Assembly (NCBI GenBank): GCA_964006375.1
Contig: OZ023265.1
Location: forward strand, 158,147,618-158,211,617
From: Tillus elongatus
Taxonomy: Eukaryota > Arthropoda > Insecta > Coleoptera > Cleridae
Reading direction: 5' to 3'
DNA: 64,000 nucleotides
Shown: piece by piece, positions 40,780-55,734 of the stretch
Position numbering within the stretch: the first letter of the stretch is position 1
How the letters are laid out: every line of letters starts with the position of its first letter
Made by a program: the position numbers and the translations under genes
The notes under the pieces: model-generated
What the model saw: only the letters and a program-made list of their open reading frames with translations
The model's database searches: none
Told to the model about the DNA's origin: nothing

Positions 40780-42170
40780 ACAGATCTACAACAAATATAT
40801 ATTTTTATTGTATATTATTTGAATGGAGAACATTTTGAGGTTATGCTTTTATTTACATTATATGTTATAAGAAATTACTACATAAAATCCAACAAAGATA
40901 TTTACAGGATAAAATAAGATTCATATCAGACACATACCTCCCAGCTTTCACTCATTTTAGCTCAGCACCCATCAAATTCGGGTTGTTTCCTAAAAACGCA
41001 AACATTGCTAGTAAATTATCAGATTGTCCTTGGACAAATCCAACTTCTGTAGCCATACTATAAGACTGTACAGTTTTTAAAATAATTAATACGAGTATAT
41101 AGATATTAACAATAATATAAGTTGATAACAATAACTATCCGGCACACGTAAGTCGCATAAACGCTAATGGTGAGATGAGGATCTCTGTGTGAGTAAGCGA
41201 GACTTGTTTTCCCGATACCGGATCGTGACGTCACAGTAAGCCGTCTTTGTTTACGGCTGCGTTTTGGCGCGGAGACAATTATTTTGATTTTCTATATTTT
41301 TTTAAAGGAAAACTATAAGTTAAAATTTTAAATTTTATATGGCAATTGATGTTATACAACGTGGGGAATTGAATAAGAGGAGAATAAAAAATGTGCAAAT
41401 TCTTCATTGTTAAAGAAGTCTTTATTAACTAATTGATTTTTGTACCTAATCAAGGTAAATATAACCATGTTTTTTATAAAGCGCGGCATAACAAATAATT
41501 TACTATAGAGCTTGCGCTACTTTTATCAAAAATAACAAAAACTCTTGGTAAACATTAAAATAAAAAGTATTCGGCTTAGAGCATGATTGTATGTGAGTGT
41601 AGCCTTCGTACGAGAAAGGTGATAGTGATACAATGAGGCAGATGAGTTGGTGAGAGAGAGACAGGCAATAAGCGTTATCCGACTATTCGGTTGGCGTAAA
41701 TTTCACAGATAAAAATATCTAATCAAAATATCTCAATCAATAATGTCAAAATATTTTGAGACGCTAGTCAGCTTACTTGTCTAACTGTGTCTTAGATACA
41801 GTATTTTGGTTTTATGGCCGTTACAATGCTACAGTCTAATACGGTCGTATTAGACATCTATAGACTATAGACACCATCGGACCGGACCACCGGAAACCTG
41901 GTCTATTTGGACAATAACTAAGACAGCACTGAATGCTAGTCCAAATTTTTGATATCTCGCCAGATATACAGGTATCGTGACCAAATTTATAGGTACACAG
42001 GAACGGCAACATTCTTTCACAAGACAAGATTAGGTACTTTGCGCTCTACTGACCAGTGTTTGGAGCAATTGAATTTTCGAATTCATCTATCCGCTGGTCC
42101 GGTCTGTTTGTGTAGACTTTAGCCCGAAAACGATATTCGTGCTCTTTTGTCGTATCTGGTGGTCCAGTCC
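40780..42170. other. Spacer without recognised gene
   Basis: It contains the right-hand GATCGTGACGTCACAG of the inverted repeat around the THAP-like frame (41223-41238). The rest is AT-rich. A short less-AT-rich patch at 41810-42170 shows no coding signature. Confidence 0.4.
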
Positions 42171-42175
42171 AGTGA

Positions 42176-42221
42176 TGTTTGGACGGTTTGAATTAATTGT
42201 TTGGACGGTTTGAATTAATTC
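42176..42221. repeat. Perfect 22-bp tandem duplication
   Basis: GTTTGGACGGTTTGAATTAA (plus TT) occurs twice in a row. Confidence 0.9.
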
Positions 42222-44015
42222 CTAAGGTTTACCAAGAGCTTTTTCCAATTTATTTTTGTCGTGGTTCAGCAAAATCCAAGCACAAATACAATTATTTTAA
42301 CTTTTATTACAGAAGGTTATCTTTACGTAAGAATTTTTTGTGAGCTTAATTTATAGATGTACATTTATCTCACTGATAATATTTTTTGCTGTGTAAATAT
42401 ATTACTTTCAATTAGTTTTAACAAATTTAATATATACATAGCGTAAGTTTTTATTTTTTGCACCATAAAACAAGACAACCATCTTTAAGCGCACATAGTT
42501 GCACAGATTGATGTTGTATCGTATAATTTTTTGGTCTTTAAAAACTGTAAAATTATTTAACTCTAAATGTATCTCATTTTGATTATAGCAGTCTTTGAAC
42601 GTTAATAATGTAACTTTAAACCAAGATCTTTCAGAACGTCAGCTATGGATAGCAGAATATATGCGATATATTTTATGTTAAAATCGAGTACGAAAAAAAA
42701 ACCTAAAATGAAACTGTACTTAAAATTTTCAGTATGTACATCATTAATTTTTTGTTGCCTACCAAAGTCGTCGAAAATATTACCTACTATGCTTCTGCTT
42801 AATCTACAAGCAACTAATTAATAAAGGTTTTTTCTGCCTGTCTGCAATCACTAAGCCGCTTGTGAATTTGTATTTGTATATTAAAAATTCTTTGTAAAAG
42901 AAAATCAATTTAAAAATGTTTAAATTGCACATTGTTACGATATTTGGCACGATTGAAAATGAAAAATTTGGGACGCAGCATGTGCGTTATGGTAGCGTAT
43001 TTTCAATAAAGGTGTCAAACTTTATTAACTCAATTTGCTATTAACCTACAAACTTTAATTTTGGAATAGTATCTGTCAAGGCAACATGTCTTCCAAATTT
43101 AATCAAAATATCTTATTTTTTGAGATGCAAAAATTGTATATAAATAAATACTAAAACACATTGCGCAAATTTGTTTTAAATGCGCTCAATTAATTACTTT
43201 TTTAGTTATTGATGTGTTTTAAAAATTGGGCATGGGAATTGTAGAATCGCCTCAATATTTTTTACTAAAGCATAATCCATAACTGCCTCAAACTGAAAGA
43301 TTTTCTATGCGTAATATGTTTGTTACGATTTTTTAAATTCCTTATTTTGTAAAAAGGATAAAGGAAGATTATTCCTAAATAAAAAATAATAAAAAAGATT
43401 CATTCATATGATAAGTAAATACATAGGTAAATTTCATGATTTACCTATGATATGATTTTGTTAAAACGGATGACATTTCTTCTAACGGAGTTCTTATTTA
43501 AAAGGGTTCAAACTTATTAACAAACGAGTATTCTTTCATTTAGATACAGATCATATTTTTCATAATAATTGTGTTGTTTTCCATGGGTTTCATAGTAATT
43601 ATTGTTGAATTGTATTGCCAGCTTGTAACTAATAACATGTTCTTTTTAAGAAAAGAACATAATAATATACACAGGGGGTTTCGTGAGGAAAGCGTAATAT
43701 TTTAAGGGCGTATTCTGGAAGTCCTTTCCGAGTTACAGGTTCAGAAAAAAATTCTAAAAAAAACAGTTTTTCTTAAATATTTTGAAAATAATGTAGGATA
43801 TTACATTGAGCTTTTGATATAAAATTAATATACAAAGATGTTCAATGTTACGTCACAATACTACCACCAGCTCATGACACAAGGATTTTATTGCAAATGC
43901 GGATAAACGATATTTTGTTATCAGTGAGAAACGACAGGTTTTAGCAAAAAACTGAAGCTACCTTTTTTCTTTACAATGAACAATCATTTTGATGAAAAAA
44001 ATGGCGTGCATTTTA
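42222..44015 (-). other. AT-rich spacer with one hairpin-family fragment (42970-43150)
   Basis: GGGACGCAGCATGTGCGTTA at 42971-42990 is the reverse terminal hairpin, followed by right-module sequence (CAATTTGCTATTAACCTACA). Nothing coding is seen in the rest. Confidence 0.55.
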
Positions 44016-45440
<1,425 letters not shown>

Positions 45441-46017
45441 TGGATTGATTCACACAACATGTATGAACCATCCATCAACTCTAACCAAACTAAATCAATA
45501 ACAGCCATTAAACATACTACTCGAACCGACAATCGTAAAATCTCGGCCACAATTATGGAAAATGACAGCCGCCATGAAATTAAAAATTTGCCAAGTGATT
45601 GTTATTTAACTGGGGGATTCAATCAATTTGTAAAATACACTATATTTGTAGCTTGATGAACGTCCCCAAATGCAGTTTTATCACAGCATAGATATATTAT
45701 GCTGTGATTTTGGACTGAAAGTGTAGCATAATATAGTAGAAATCAAGTCAGGTCTCTATTTAAATGATTCTAAAATAGATTCTTTTATCTTTAAACTTAA
45801 AGATAAGACGTCATATAAGACCGAAACAGTCGTGGAATGTGTTTCAATGGCAATTCTACCAATTCTGTAATTAATGTTAGGTATACTCTTAATATAATGT
45901 CCTGAGAATGAAGCCGATCTGAAGTATCATGCCACCAAAACGTTAGTCAAAGTATGCTTAGATGTCTGAATGGCACCGGGCTTGCCTTCTAAACAGAAGG
46001 TTACGTGATCGATTCCA

Positions 46018-46595
46018 GCAAGTGCGTTATGGTAGCGAATTATCTTTAAAATATTTTTAATAGCAAATGTATTTCTTTGATGAAAGCATGCATCAAACTT
46101 GGTTGCCTATATAGTAGAAACAATGTACCATATTTCATCGAAATAAATTTATTGTTTGAAAATATGTCCTGGGGATTTTCCTTCCCCCTTCGCGTGCATA
46201 CAACTACCCTCATTGCATAAACCACAAGAGAAATTTCTTGTTCATGCCCGCCAAGGAAGTTACGGCACCTGGGGCAATAGGGGTGCTGTGCGGGGTAGAC
46301 AGGGCTTAAGGGGGATATGGCTTCAAGATGTGAAAAAGACAACTTTCAAGCCCGTTTTATTCGCATTTTCTGCTCAAATTTCCTTTTTACTAACCACCCC
46401 GCCCAGCACTCCTATTCACTCCTGGTCCCGTAACTTCCTTGGGGGGGGGGTGGTTTGAACAAGAAATTTTTTTTGGGTTTTGTGGATCCAGGGGGGGGCC
46501 TAGGCACGTTTCTGAAAACAGTTTTTTGAAAAGCGTTCGGGAGCTAATCAGCAAATTTACCGAAAATTCGCTACCAAAACGCACTTTCTGCGTCC
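46018..46595 (+). mobile_element. TIR-like pair of hairpin ends with a GC-rich insert
   Basis: It starts with the reverse hairpin (AGCAAGTGCGTTATGGTAGC at 46018) and ends with the forward one (AAAATTCGCTACCAAAACGC, ACTTTCTGCGTCC). The inner sequence (GTTGCCTATATAGTAGAAAC, CATATTTCATCGAAATAAA) matches the units at 53938-54254 and 55735-56043. About 350 bp of GC-rich foreign sequence (46167-46510) interrupts it. Confidence 0.6.
46167..46510. repeat. GC-rich fold-back insert
   Basis: The outer parts are inverted: the left segment (46215-46275: AGAGAAATTTCTTGTTCA, CCAAGGAAGTTACGG) and the right segment (46425-46485: CCGTAACTTCCTTGGG, TGAACAAGAAATTT) are reverse complements separated by about 150 bp. 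Runs of G and C occur at the edges. Likely a small fold-back element. Confidence 0.6.
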
Positions 46596-46599
46596 AGAA

Positions 46600-47351
<752 letters not shown>

Positions 47352-47567
47352 TAAACACCGATCTCCTAAATAGCGATTTTTTTTATAAAAAGAATCTCTA
47401 AAAATGAAAAAATATACGCGAGCTTTGGTTCTAATAACAAAGCTGATGACCACTTTCAGCGGCAGAAAAACAATTATCATGTTAGTTAAATACGTAGGCA
47501 TCATGAAATTTTTGTAAATATAAATTCATCATTATGTGAAAACTGGAACCTGCGATGAGCACTAATA

Positions 47568-47757
47568 AGTACACTTGGAGAACATAAATCACCACAACAC
47601 ATATTTCAGAGACCTCACGATCGTTTTGTTGACCATGTCAACGTCTTCAAAGGAAGAAAAATTCTGAATTCTTCCTCTGAAGGCGTTGACATGGTCAACG
47701 AAACGATCGTAAGGTCTCTGAAATATATGTTGTGGTGATTTGGGTTCTCCAAGTATA

Positions 47758-47760
<3 letters not shown>
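47568..47760. repeat. Inverted repeat with hammerhead-like motif
   Basis: Arms of about 88 bp (47568-47655 and 47668-47760) are separated by about 10 bases. Shared blocks include GTACACTTGGAGAAC, ATCACCACAACACATA and the motif CCT-CTGAAGG-CGTTGACATGGTCAACG-AAACGATCGT on the right arm. That motif has a seven-pair perfect stem but CTGAAGG instead of CTGANGA. It is the same family as 31102-31809. A (TA)n array (47761-47811) begins immediately after. Confidence 0.85.
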
Positions 47761-47812
<52 letters not shown>

Positions 47813-47943
47813 GTCATATTTCAGAAAATGTAGATATTTAAAGTCTTCGTGACACAGGCTGTAATGGGATTAAAAAATACTGACCTTATTCGGAAATATT
47901 TTAAAAGACAATTGCAGTAATTACTGTAAAACCCAAGTTTAAA

Positions 47944-48031
<88 letters not shown>
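47761..48031. repeat. Two (TA)n arrays (47761-47811 and 47948-48031)
   Basis: About 25 and 42 TA units, separated by 136 bases of AT-rich sequence. Neither is flanked by recognisable family modules. Confidence 0.95.
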
Positions 48032-48033
<2 letters not shown>

Positions 48034-48639
48034 CTAAATTATAGTTTAGTCTTCCATCGGTCAAAACTTTTCCATACATTTAAATGATTGTTTTCCTACA
48101 TAACAATTTGTAGTTTAAGCTTTGAGCTGTTAGAACTTGAATAAAAAACAATATGCCATTATTATATTATATATTATAATATATTTCATATCTTCTAGAT
48201 TTAAATTTTTAGTTGGATTGATGACATATTATTTACCAATCTCCTAATAGATATATATTTTAGGCAAGACTGTAAATATTTATTTAAGTTATAAGATGTA
48301 ATCTATTTAACATTGTTATATTCTTGATAAATCTATTTACAACCTAAGTGCATTTTCCAGATTGACTGACTTCGATCGTTTTATTATAATTATTATTGTT
48401 AGTTATTTTTACCATTAATATAATGTTTGTTTTGACAATTGTTGTATATATCATAATTAATACTGTTATGGATAAAAGTAAATTTAAATTATTTGTAATT
48501 GTTTATAATGTTAAGTAAATGAGGCACTAATAACTGTTTAATAGTTTCTCTGAAATAAACTGTCTTGTTATGTACTGATTTACGTAAACAATAAACATCT
48601 GAAAACATATAATTATGCTTGCCTGTTTTAGTCAATTAT
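48032..48639. other. AT-rich spacer, nothing recognised
   Basis: There is no coding signature. It contains several TTATAAT-type runs and an AATAAAC near 48590. Confidence 0.45.
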
Positions 48640-48769
48640 TAGTGAATTTTCGTAGAAAAAATTCACTAATGGGGAGATCCCGACTTTTAAATTTTGAACA
48701 AATTTTTGCAAATGAGCGCGAACTAGGACCCCTAGAACCCATATCCGGGGTCAGTTTCAATTTTTATAT

Positions 48770-48867
<98 letters not shown>

Positions 48868-49616
48868 CACACCGATAACTCAAAAAATAATGGGCCGATT
48901 TTGATAAAATTTGGCCTGTACCTTTCTTTTGTAAATGGCTTGGATAAGTTCGTTAGTCAGGAAAATCGGACGAGGTTTTCCGGGAAAATTTTGAGTTTTT
49001 ATTGGAAAAAAATTCTTATCTCAAAAAACAATGGGCCGATTTTAATAAAGTTTGGCGTGTACCTTTTTTTTGTAAATGGCTTTGACAAGTTTGTTATCCA
49101 GGAAAATCGGACGAGGTTTTCAGAGAAAATTTTTAGTTTTCATTAAAAAAAATTCTTATCTCAAAAAATAATAGGCCTATTTTAATAAAATTTAGCATGT
49201 ACCTTCCTTTTGTAAATGGCTTTGACAAGTTTGTTAGCCAGGAAAATCGAACGAGGTTTTCCGGGAAAATTTTGAGTTTTTATTCGAAAAAAAATTTATA
49301 TCAAAGAATAATAGGCCGATTTTTATAAAGTTTGGAATGTACCTTCCTTTTGTAAATGGCTTTGATAAGGTTGTTAATCAGAAAAATCGGACGAGGTTTT
49401 CCGGGAAAATTTTGAGTTTCCATTTGAAAAAAATTTTTATCTTAAAAAATAAAAAATCTATGATAACCAATTTGGTAGGTACGTTTACGATATAAAAATT
49501 AAACTATACACCAAAATTTAGATTTCTATCTTACAAGAAAAAAAAGTTATAATAAAATATTATGTGCCAGATCATTTCTATGAAAATTCACTACCATAAC
49601 GCACTTGCTGCATCCA
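48640..49616 (+). mobile_element. Hairpin-ended (TA)n repeat, copy H4 (longest complete copy)
   Basis: The left module is TAGTGAATTTTCGTAGAAAA, with AGCGCGAACTAGGACCCCTA and CATATCCGGGGTCAG. (TA)n spans 48774-48863. Four direct units of about 140 bp then start at 48879, 49020, 49160 and 49298. A distal module follows (CTATGATAACCAATTTGGTA, ACTATACACCAAAATTTAGA). The right end is ATGAAAATTCACTACCATAA plus the hairpin, here with CTGCATCC (49590-49616). This is the best reference copy for the family. Confidence 0.78.
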
Positions 49617-49670
49617 GGCTTTTAACATATTTATTTACCTATTTATTTATTCATAGTAAAAAAGGCTAGG

Positions 49671-49900
49671 CGCAGCGAGTGCGTTATGGTAGCGAATTTT
49701 CATAGAACTGTTTTTAATGCTAAAGATGTTTTTTTAAGAAAGGAATCAAACCTAGTGGATAGTAAAAGCTACTGAACTGACTGAAAAAGTACAAAAATTT
49801 CTTAAACATAAATTTAAAATTTTCCCAAAAAAACTGTTCTCACTTTCCTGGCAAACAAACCTATCCCAGCAATTACCAAAAAACTACACCAGCCAACAAT
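49671..49900 (-). repeat. Hairpin-family end (reverse) with partial module
   Basis: GGCGCAGCGAGTGCGTTATG followed by GTAGCGAATTTTCATAG at 49671-49707, then partial inner sequence (AGAAAGGAATCAAACC). It lies 55 bases from the end of H4 in the opposite orientation. Confidence 0.6.
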
Positions 49901-50279
49901 TTGTTTCATGAAAATACGCCATTTTTCTCAAACATTGGCTAAATAATCTTACACAAAAATTACATATAATCTTTTACGAAAATTTCTATAAAAAAAACTA
50001 TTACACGAAAATTGGCTAAACAATTTTTTTTTCACAAAAATTCGAAAATATTTTTTCAGGTGAATTCACAAAGATTTTTTACAATGAATCTTTATTCGAA
50101 AATTTTCTGAAGAAATTACATGAAATTTAAATTATACACCTAATCTGTAATTAAAATGAAAAAAAAAGAAAATTTGAACCAGTGAAAGTAAAGAAAAATA
50201 TAAGCGGAAAATGTCAATTTAATGTCTCTTTGATAGTTTACTTTATACTTTTGTAAAGTGGGTCTGTGAATAAGGATGA

Positions 50280-50466
<187 letters not shown>

Positions 50467-53110
50467 CGACTTTAGCCTGAAGGGCTTTCACACTTCCTCA
50501 AAGGGAAACATTCACTTATCCCAGGTATCTCAGATACCAAAGGGACTGAGTTCAGATGGAGCCCTTTCCAAGTTATCGGGCCCTGAACGACAACGCGACA
50601 CATCCCCTTTTCCCAGGAATTTCCGCACGGTATGGGCAGTTGCAAGTATTACCGCCTTCTGCATAACCTTATATAGATGCTCTCCAAGACCCAGTCTCTT
50701 AATGTTCTCCCGATAATTCTTAGTAACCACGCCAGTTAACGACATGACTATTGGAATCACTCGGACACTATCTGCCCTCCACTGTCTCTACTTGTATCTC
50801 GAGGTCTCTTGACTTAATGATCTTCTCATTGTACTTTATCTCTAGATTATTAGTGTTCGGGATCAATCAGCGTCACTTGATTGCAGGGCTTATCCACTAT
50901 TATTATATCTGGCCTGTTATGGGCAACTCGTTGGTCTGAGCACGGTCCGATCCCAGTACAACCTGCATCCTGAGTTCTCTAGAACAGGCTCAGGGGTGTA
51001 TCAATAGTAAGGCACTTTACTAAGATCTAAAAGTCCCAGTTTCAAGGCCAGTTATTGATGAAGTAGTTTCGTAACTGCGTCGTGCCTCTATACTCTGTTG
51101 CAGCAAACACTGGACATCCTCCGGTGACGTGGTGGATAGTATCTGATAACTAACACCCAAATCTACATTTGTCATCTTGGACCGAATTATCTCCAACTAT
51201 ATACTTCATTTAGTTTGTTGTGGGGATGACCTGGTCTTGTATGGCCAGCAAAAACCACTCTGTCTCTCGTAATATCTGTCCGGACATCAACCAGTAGTTC
51301 GACGCCAATTTGTCGACATGTGCCTGGGAGGTCTCATTCGGATGTCGTCCATAGAGAGCCCGCTGCATCCAAGATTGCAGCTTGTCCTGATCAGTCCGAT
51401 GGTGACTTTGTATTTCGCTTTCTCCTAATTGTAGCGGTGTTGAAACATCTGCCTCGCATATGGCACGGTGTAGTTCAGAAGTAAGCGCCTGCTGATGGAA
51501 ATATGTATTCACTATCTGCTGGTCCAACTGTTTACCAATATCCAACACTCCTCTTCCACCTTGGTGTCTAGGCAAGGTTACTTGCTCGATAGCACTACGG
51601 GGATGATGCTTTTTGGATTTTGTTAAGAGTGTTCGCACCTTCCGTTGTAGATTTTCGATGTCCGTTTTACTCCAGTTCACAATCCCAAATGGGTAGCTTA
51701 GTGCAGAACATGCATATGTATTCAGAGCTTTAGTCAGGTTCTTGCTGTTAAGATGTGATCGCACCATCTGCTTTACTCCTTTCGTAAACTGATTTGTCAG
51801 ACCGTTCTTCATTACCGAGTGGTTTATTTTCTTTGCTTGCTGTATTCCCAGGTATTTGTAATACTCTTTTACATCCATCGAGGCAATTTGCTGGCCGTTC
51901 TGCATTTCATATACACCTGGTTGTATTTTCCCTCTGACTACACATAAGGTGTGACATTTGTAGAGCCCAAACTGCATGTTAATATCTCTGGAAAACGGTT
52001 CCACGATTTTAAGGAGTTGTTTCAGATGGTTCTTTTTGGAGGCCATCAGCTTAAGATCATCCATATACAGCAGATGATGTAGCCTCATTTGCTCACTGCC
52101 ATTGCTTTTTATACTAAAGTCATATCTGGTGGAGTTCAGGCGGTTTGATAGTGGATTCCATGCGACGCAGAACCACAGTGGGCTTAGCGAGTTGCCTTGA
52201 AATATGCCTCTTCTAATTGGTATCGTGCTGGTTACGATGTTGTCACCCGTTTGTACCCATAACTGAATCTTTGTTCACCAGGTAGACAAGGTGTGTTCAA
52301 GGGACCTCACGATGTAAGTATCGATCTTATAGATCTTCAGTACACTTATGAGCCATTCGTGTGGAACTGAATCAAATGCCTTTTTCTAATTGACGTAGGC
52401 GAGATTTCTTCGTCCATTGTAAGCATGATTGCACACAACCGAATCAATTATTAGCTGTTCTTTGCATCCCATAGATCCTTTGGCACACCCTTTTTGCTGG
52501 CTCGCAATTATGTTGTTTCGTTCGCAGTGCGCATAGATGCGTTTCTCAAGGCAGGATGTGATCAACTTATATAGGGTCGAAAGACAAGTTATTGGTCGAA
52601 ATCTGCCGGGGTCTGCAGAACAATGCTGGTCCTTTGGCAGAAGATATGTGTTTCCTTGTGTGAAAAATAATGTCATTTTCTTTGGGTCAAGTATAACATC
52701 ATTTATTAACACCGCCAAATTTCTTCAGCCAAGGGTTTTGGTGGCCATCAGGCCCGGGTGCCTTTCAATTATAAAGCTATTTAATAACATCGGAGACTTC
52801 ATCTGTGGTAAACGACTCATGCTGCATCTTTTCACAAATCTAACAAGCTCTGTGTTCTTCGTTAACCTAGCTGGCGCCAACATTGCAGGAGGCTTTTGTG
52901 GCTAGTTGACTTTGCCAGGACGCTCCAATTGTTCCTTATTTGGAAAAGCATCGGTGGTTGCATCCCTAGCTGAATTAAGCTGACGGTAGAGAGTCGTTTC
53001 AGAGTGTTCAAACATTGTATTGTCGCACTTTCTATTGTTGCTCGCTTAATATCTCCTCAACCGTTCTGCGTATACAGAAAGCTTCTGTTTTAAGGTGTCC
53101 AAACATCCTT
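50467..53110 (-). mobile_element. R4/Dong-type LINE with restriction-like endonuclease
   Basis: Minus-strand single-ORF non-LTR element, 5' end near 53110. The RT reads FTQGNTYLLPKDQHCSADPG, RFRPITCLSTLYKLITSCLE, KKAFDSVPHEWL (after an in-frame TAG near 52390), QGNSLSPLWFCVAW and LLYMDDLKLMASKKN (active-site YMDD). The later part is largely open from 52088 to 51210, with KYLGIQQAKK, NTYACSALSYPFGIVNW, LPRHQGGRGVLDI and FLLAIQDQVIPTTN. Then come a Cys/His-rich stretch (KCRCWV) and the endonuclease-like HNRPDIIIVDKPCNQVTLID, carrying the PD...D pattern. The C-terminus is PIVMSLTGVVTKN. It lacks an APE endonuclease, as expected for this clade. The 3' end sits on (TAA)n, the known target preference of Dong. 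Confidence 0.87.
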
Positions 53111-53937
<827 letters not shown>

Positions 53938-54800
53938 TCTAGACGCAGCAAGTGCGTTATGGTAGTGAAATTTCATTTAAATGTTTTTATTGCAAATATG
54001 TGTGTTTTCTTTTTAAGAAAGCTGGCATCAATTTTGGTTACCAGTACAACCTATATAGTGAAAACAATGTGTCACGTTTCATAAAAATAACTTTATTGTG
54101 TGAAAATGTAAAAAAAATCCAAAAAAAAAACTTAAAATGTTCCCGGAAAAACTCGTTTCTTGCTAAACCTTATAGGTTAATATCAAATTGGGCTATTCAA
54201 AGATGAAGCATTTGATCAAAATTCGCTACCATAACGCACTTTCTGCATCCAGAATTTCTTTTCTCACAAACATGCATTATATTTCGATGGAAAATGCAAA
54301 AATGCAATAACATAAGGCGTGTTTGATTTAAAAAAAAAAGAAAATTTGTATCACCAACGACTTATGGGCCAGCCTGGGATTGTAGAAATATTTTTTTAAG
54401 ATGTAGCTCAAGACACCCTACAATTAATATATACATTTTTTTTCATATCTTGTATAATAACGGATATATTGAGCTTTATTGATTTTTTACGAAAATTCTA
54501 CAAAAATTATATACCATTAAACGATAAACTTTATAACTAAGACTCCTGCCAAGCATCAGAGCAAGGGTCTATTTGAAATGAATTTTCTGGAAACATTTTA
54601 GTAAAATGAAGGACAATGACGGTTGAAACTAAGACTTAGGTTTGTAAAACATCCCTCTTAAAACATTTGATTTCCATAGCCCGTATTAGATTCAAGTTAT
54701 TTGCCTAAATTTTGCCGATTTTGACGTTTTCAATCGCAACTTTGACGTTTTGAGGAAAGCCCTATTTATTTTTCTTTAAATTCCTATAACTCTTGTCTTT
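53938..54800 (-). mobile_element. Hairpin-family repeat H11 (two inverted hairpin ends plus distal module)
   Basis: GACGCAGCAAGTGCGTTATG at 53942 and its counterpart CCATAACGCACTTTCTGCAT near 54230-54250 bound a 310-bp unit (ACAACCTATATAGTGAAAAC, AACTTTATTGTGTGAAAATG). A module at 54255-54800 follows (CAACGACTTATGGGCCAGCC, AAGACACCCTACAATTAATA, ATCAGAGCAAGGGTCTATTT). The same order recurs at 55735-56774. Confidence 0.7.
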
Positions 54801-55513
54801 TGACCTACATAGCTAAATTTTGGTGATTTTTTTTTAAGAAAATTGACTAAAAGATTGAATACTCGTATAATTGAAATTCTGAAAATTATGTGTGTATACA
54901 AAGTGTTGCGTTATATGGGCGGCAAACAGGATGAAACGTATCTAAAACGCATACGCAAAAGTACTGCGAGTCTCTAAAGCCAAAAGTGACCAATCCCAAG
55001 TGTCAGAGGGCTTACCTACTAGCTACTACTAACACCTAAAAGGAAATAAGGACGTGCGGGCCACGCGCAAACGAATTTGATTGATCAACGACCTAGTACC
55101 TACATCTTACTGCCAATGTTTGCACGTGAGTGTACAATGCAGAAAACGTATTCTAAGCTGCAAACATTTGCGGCCGTGGCTCCGACACAGCCTCTGTAAA
55201 TTTTTTTCTGAGAAAATATGGAGTGTTGGTTCAAAGAAAAACTCGCATGTTAATACCATAAAAATGGAAGTTACCCCGTAAAGGTCATTTTTAACACAAA
55301 CCAAGTATTTACATAACAAAGTAACTCAATTCTTAATAAATCAAAATATATTACAATAAACATCACATGACCGTTCTAAAACGTTCGTGTATATTACGCA
55401 ATTATTATATAAATAACTTCTTGACCCAGTACCTTGAAATTGATAAGCTTGGTACTAAAATATAACAATAAATAGGTTGTTCATTGTTTCATTCGGAATT
55501 TTTCATTCATTGG
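54801..55513. other. Spacer; includes 3' flank of a possible minus-strand exon
   Basis: No further coding sequence recognised. A less AT-rich part at 54920-55210 has no identifiable family. On the minus strand, the first 200 bases after the stop at 55514 are AT-rich, without a perfect AATAAA that I could confirm. Confidence 0.35.
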
Positions 55514-55627
55514 TTATATTTCTCTTTGTCTCCAGATGTTCTTTATCTCTTGTGGTGCTGATACGTCGTACATTAAGATATCTGCTGACTCATGTAGCAA
55601 TGAATTCATCTCAGTTGTGTTGGCTAC
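55514..55627 (-). CDS. Possible terminal exon of an unidentified minus-strand gene
   Basis: On the minus strand, the acceptor-like CTTATTTTAG precedes 38 in-frame codons ending with TAA (55514-55516). The peptide reads VANTTEMNSLLHESADILMY then DVSAPQEIKNIWRQREI. It has mixed composition with no low complexity, unlike the surrounding AT-rich shadows, and it starts in phase 0 right after the acceptor. I do not recognise the protein. No other exon of this gene was found, so upstream exons would lie at higher coordinates or beyond the window. It may also be chance. Confidence 0.4.
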   Translation of the reverse strand, partial: VANTTEMNSLLHESADILMYDVSAPQEIKNIWRQREI

Positions 55628-55734
55628 CTAAAATAAGATAATTGATATATTTTGTCTTTTTTGTAACTTGAGAAATCAAAGACTTAACCAAGAAAATTTC
55701 TTTGGGAAATAATGTAGGTTTAAATCAAAAAAGT

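Noticed and set aside
51210..52088. 293-codon open frame as a host gene
   Set aside because: It contains LLYMDD and is contiguous with other reverse transcriptase motifs; it is part of the R4/Dong element.
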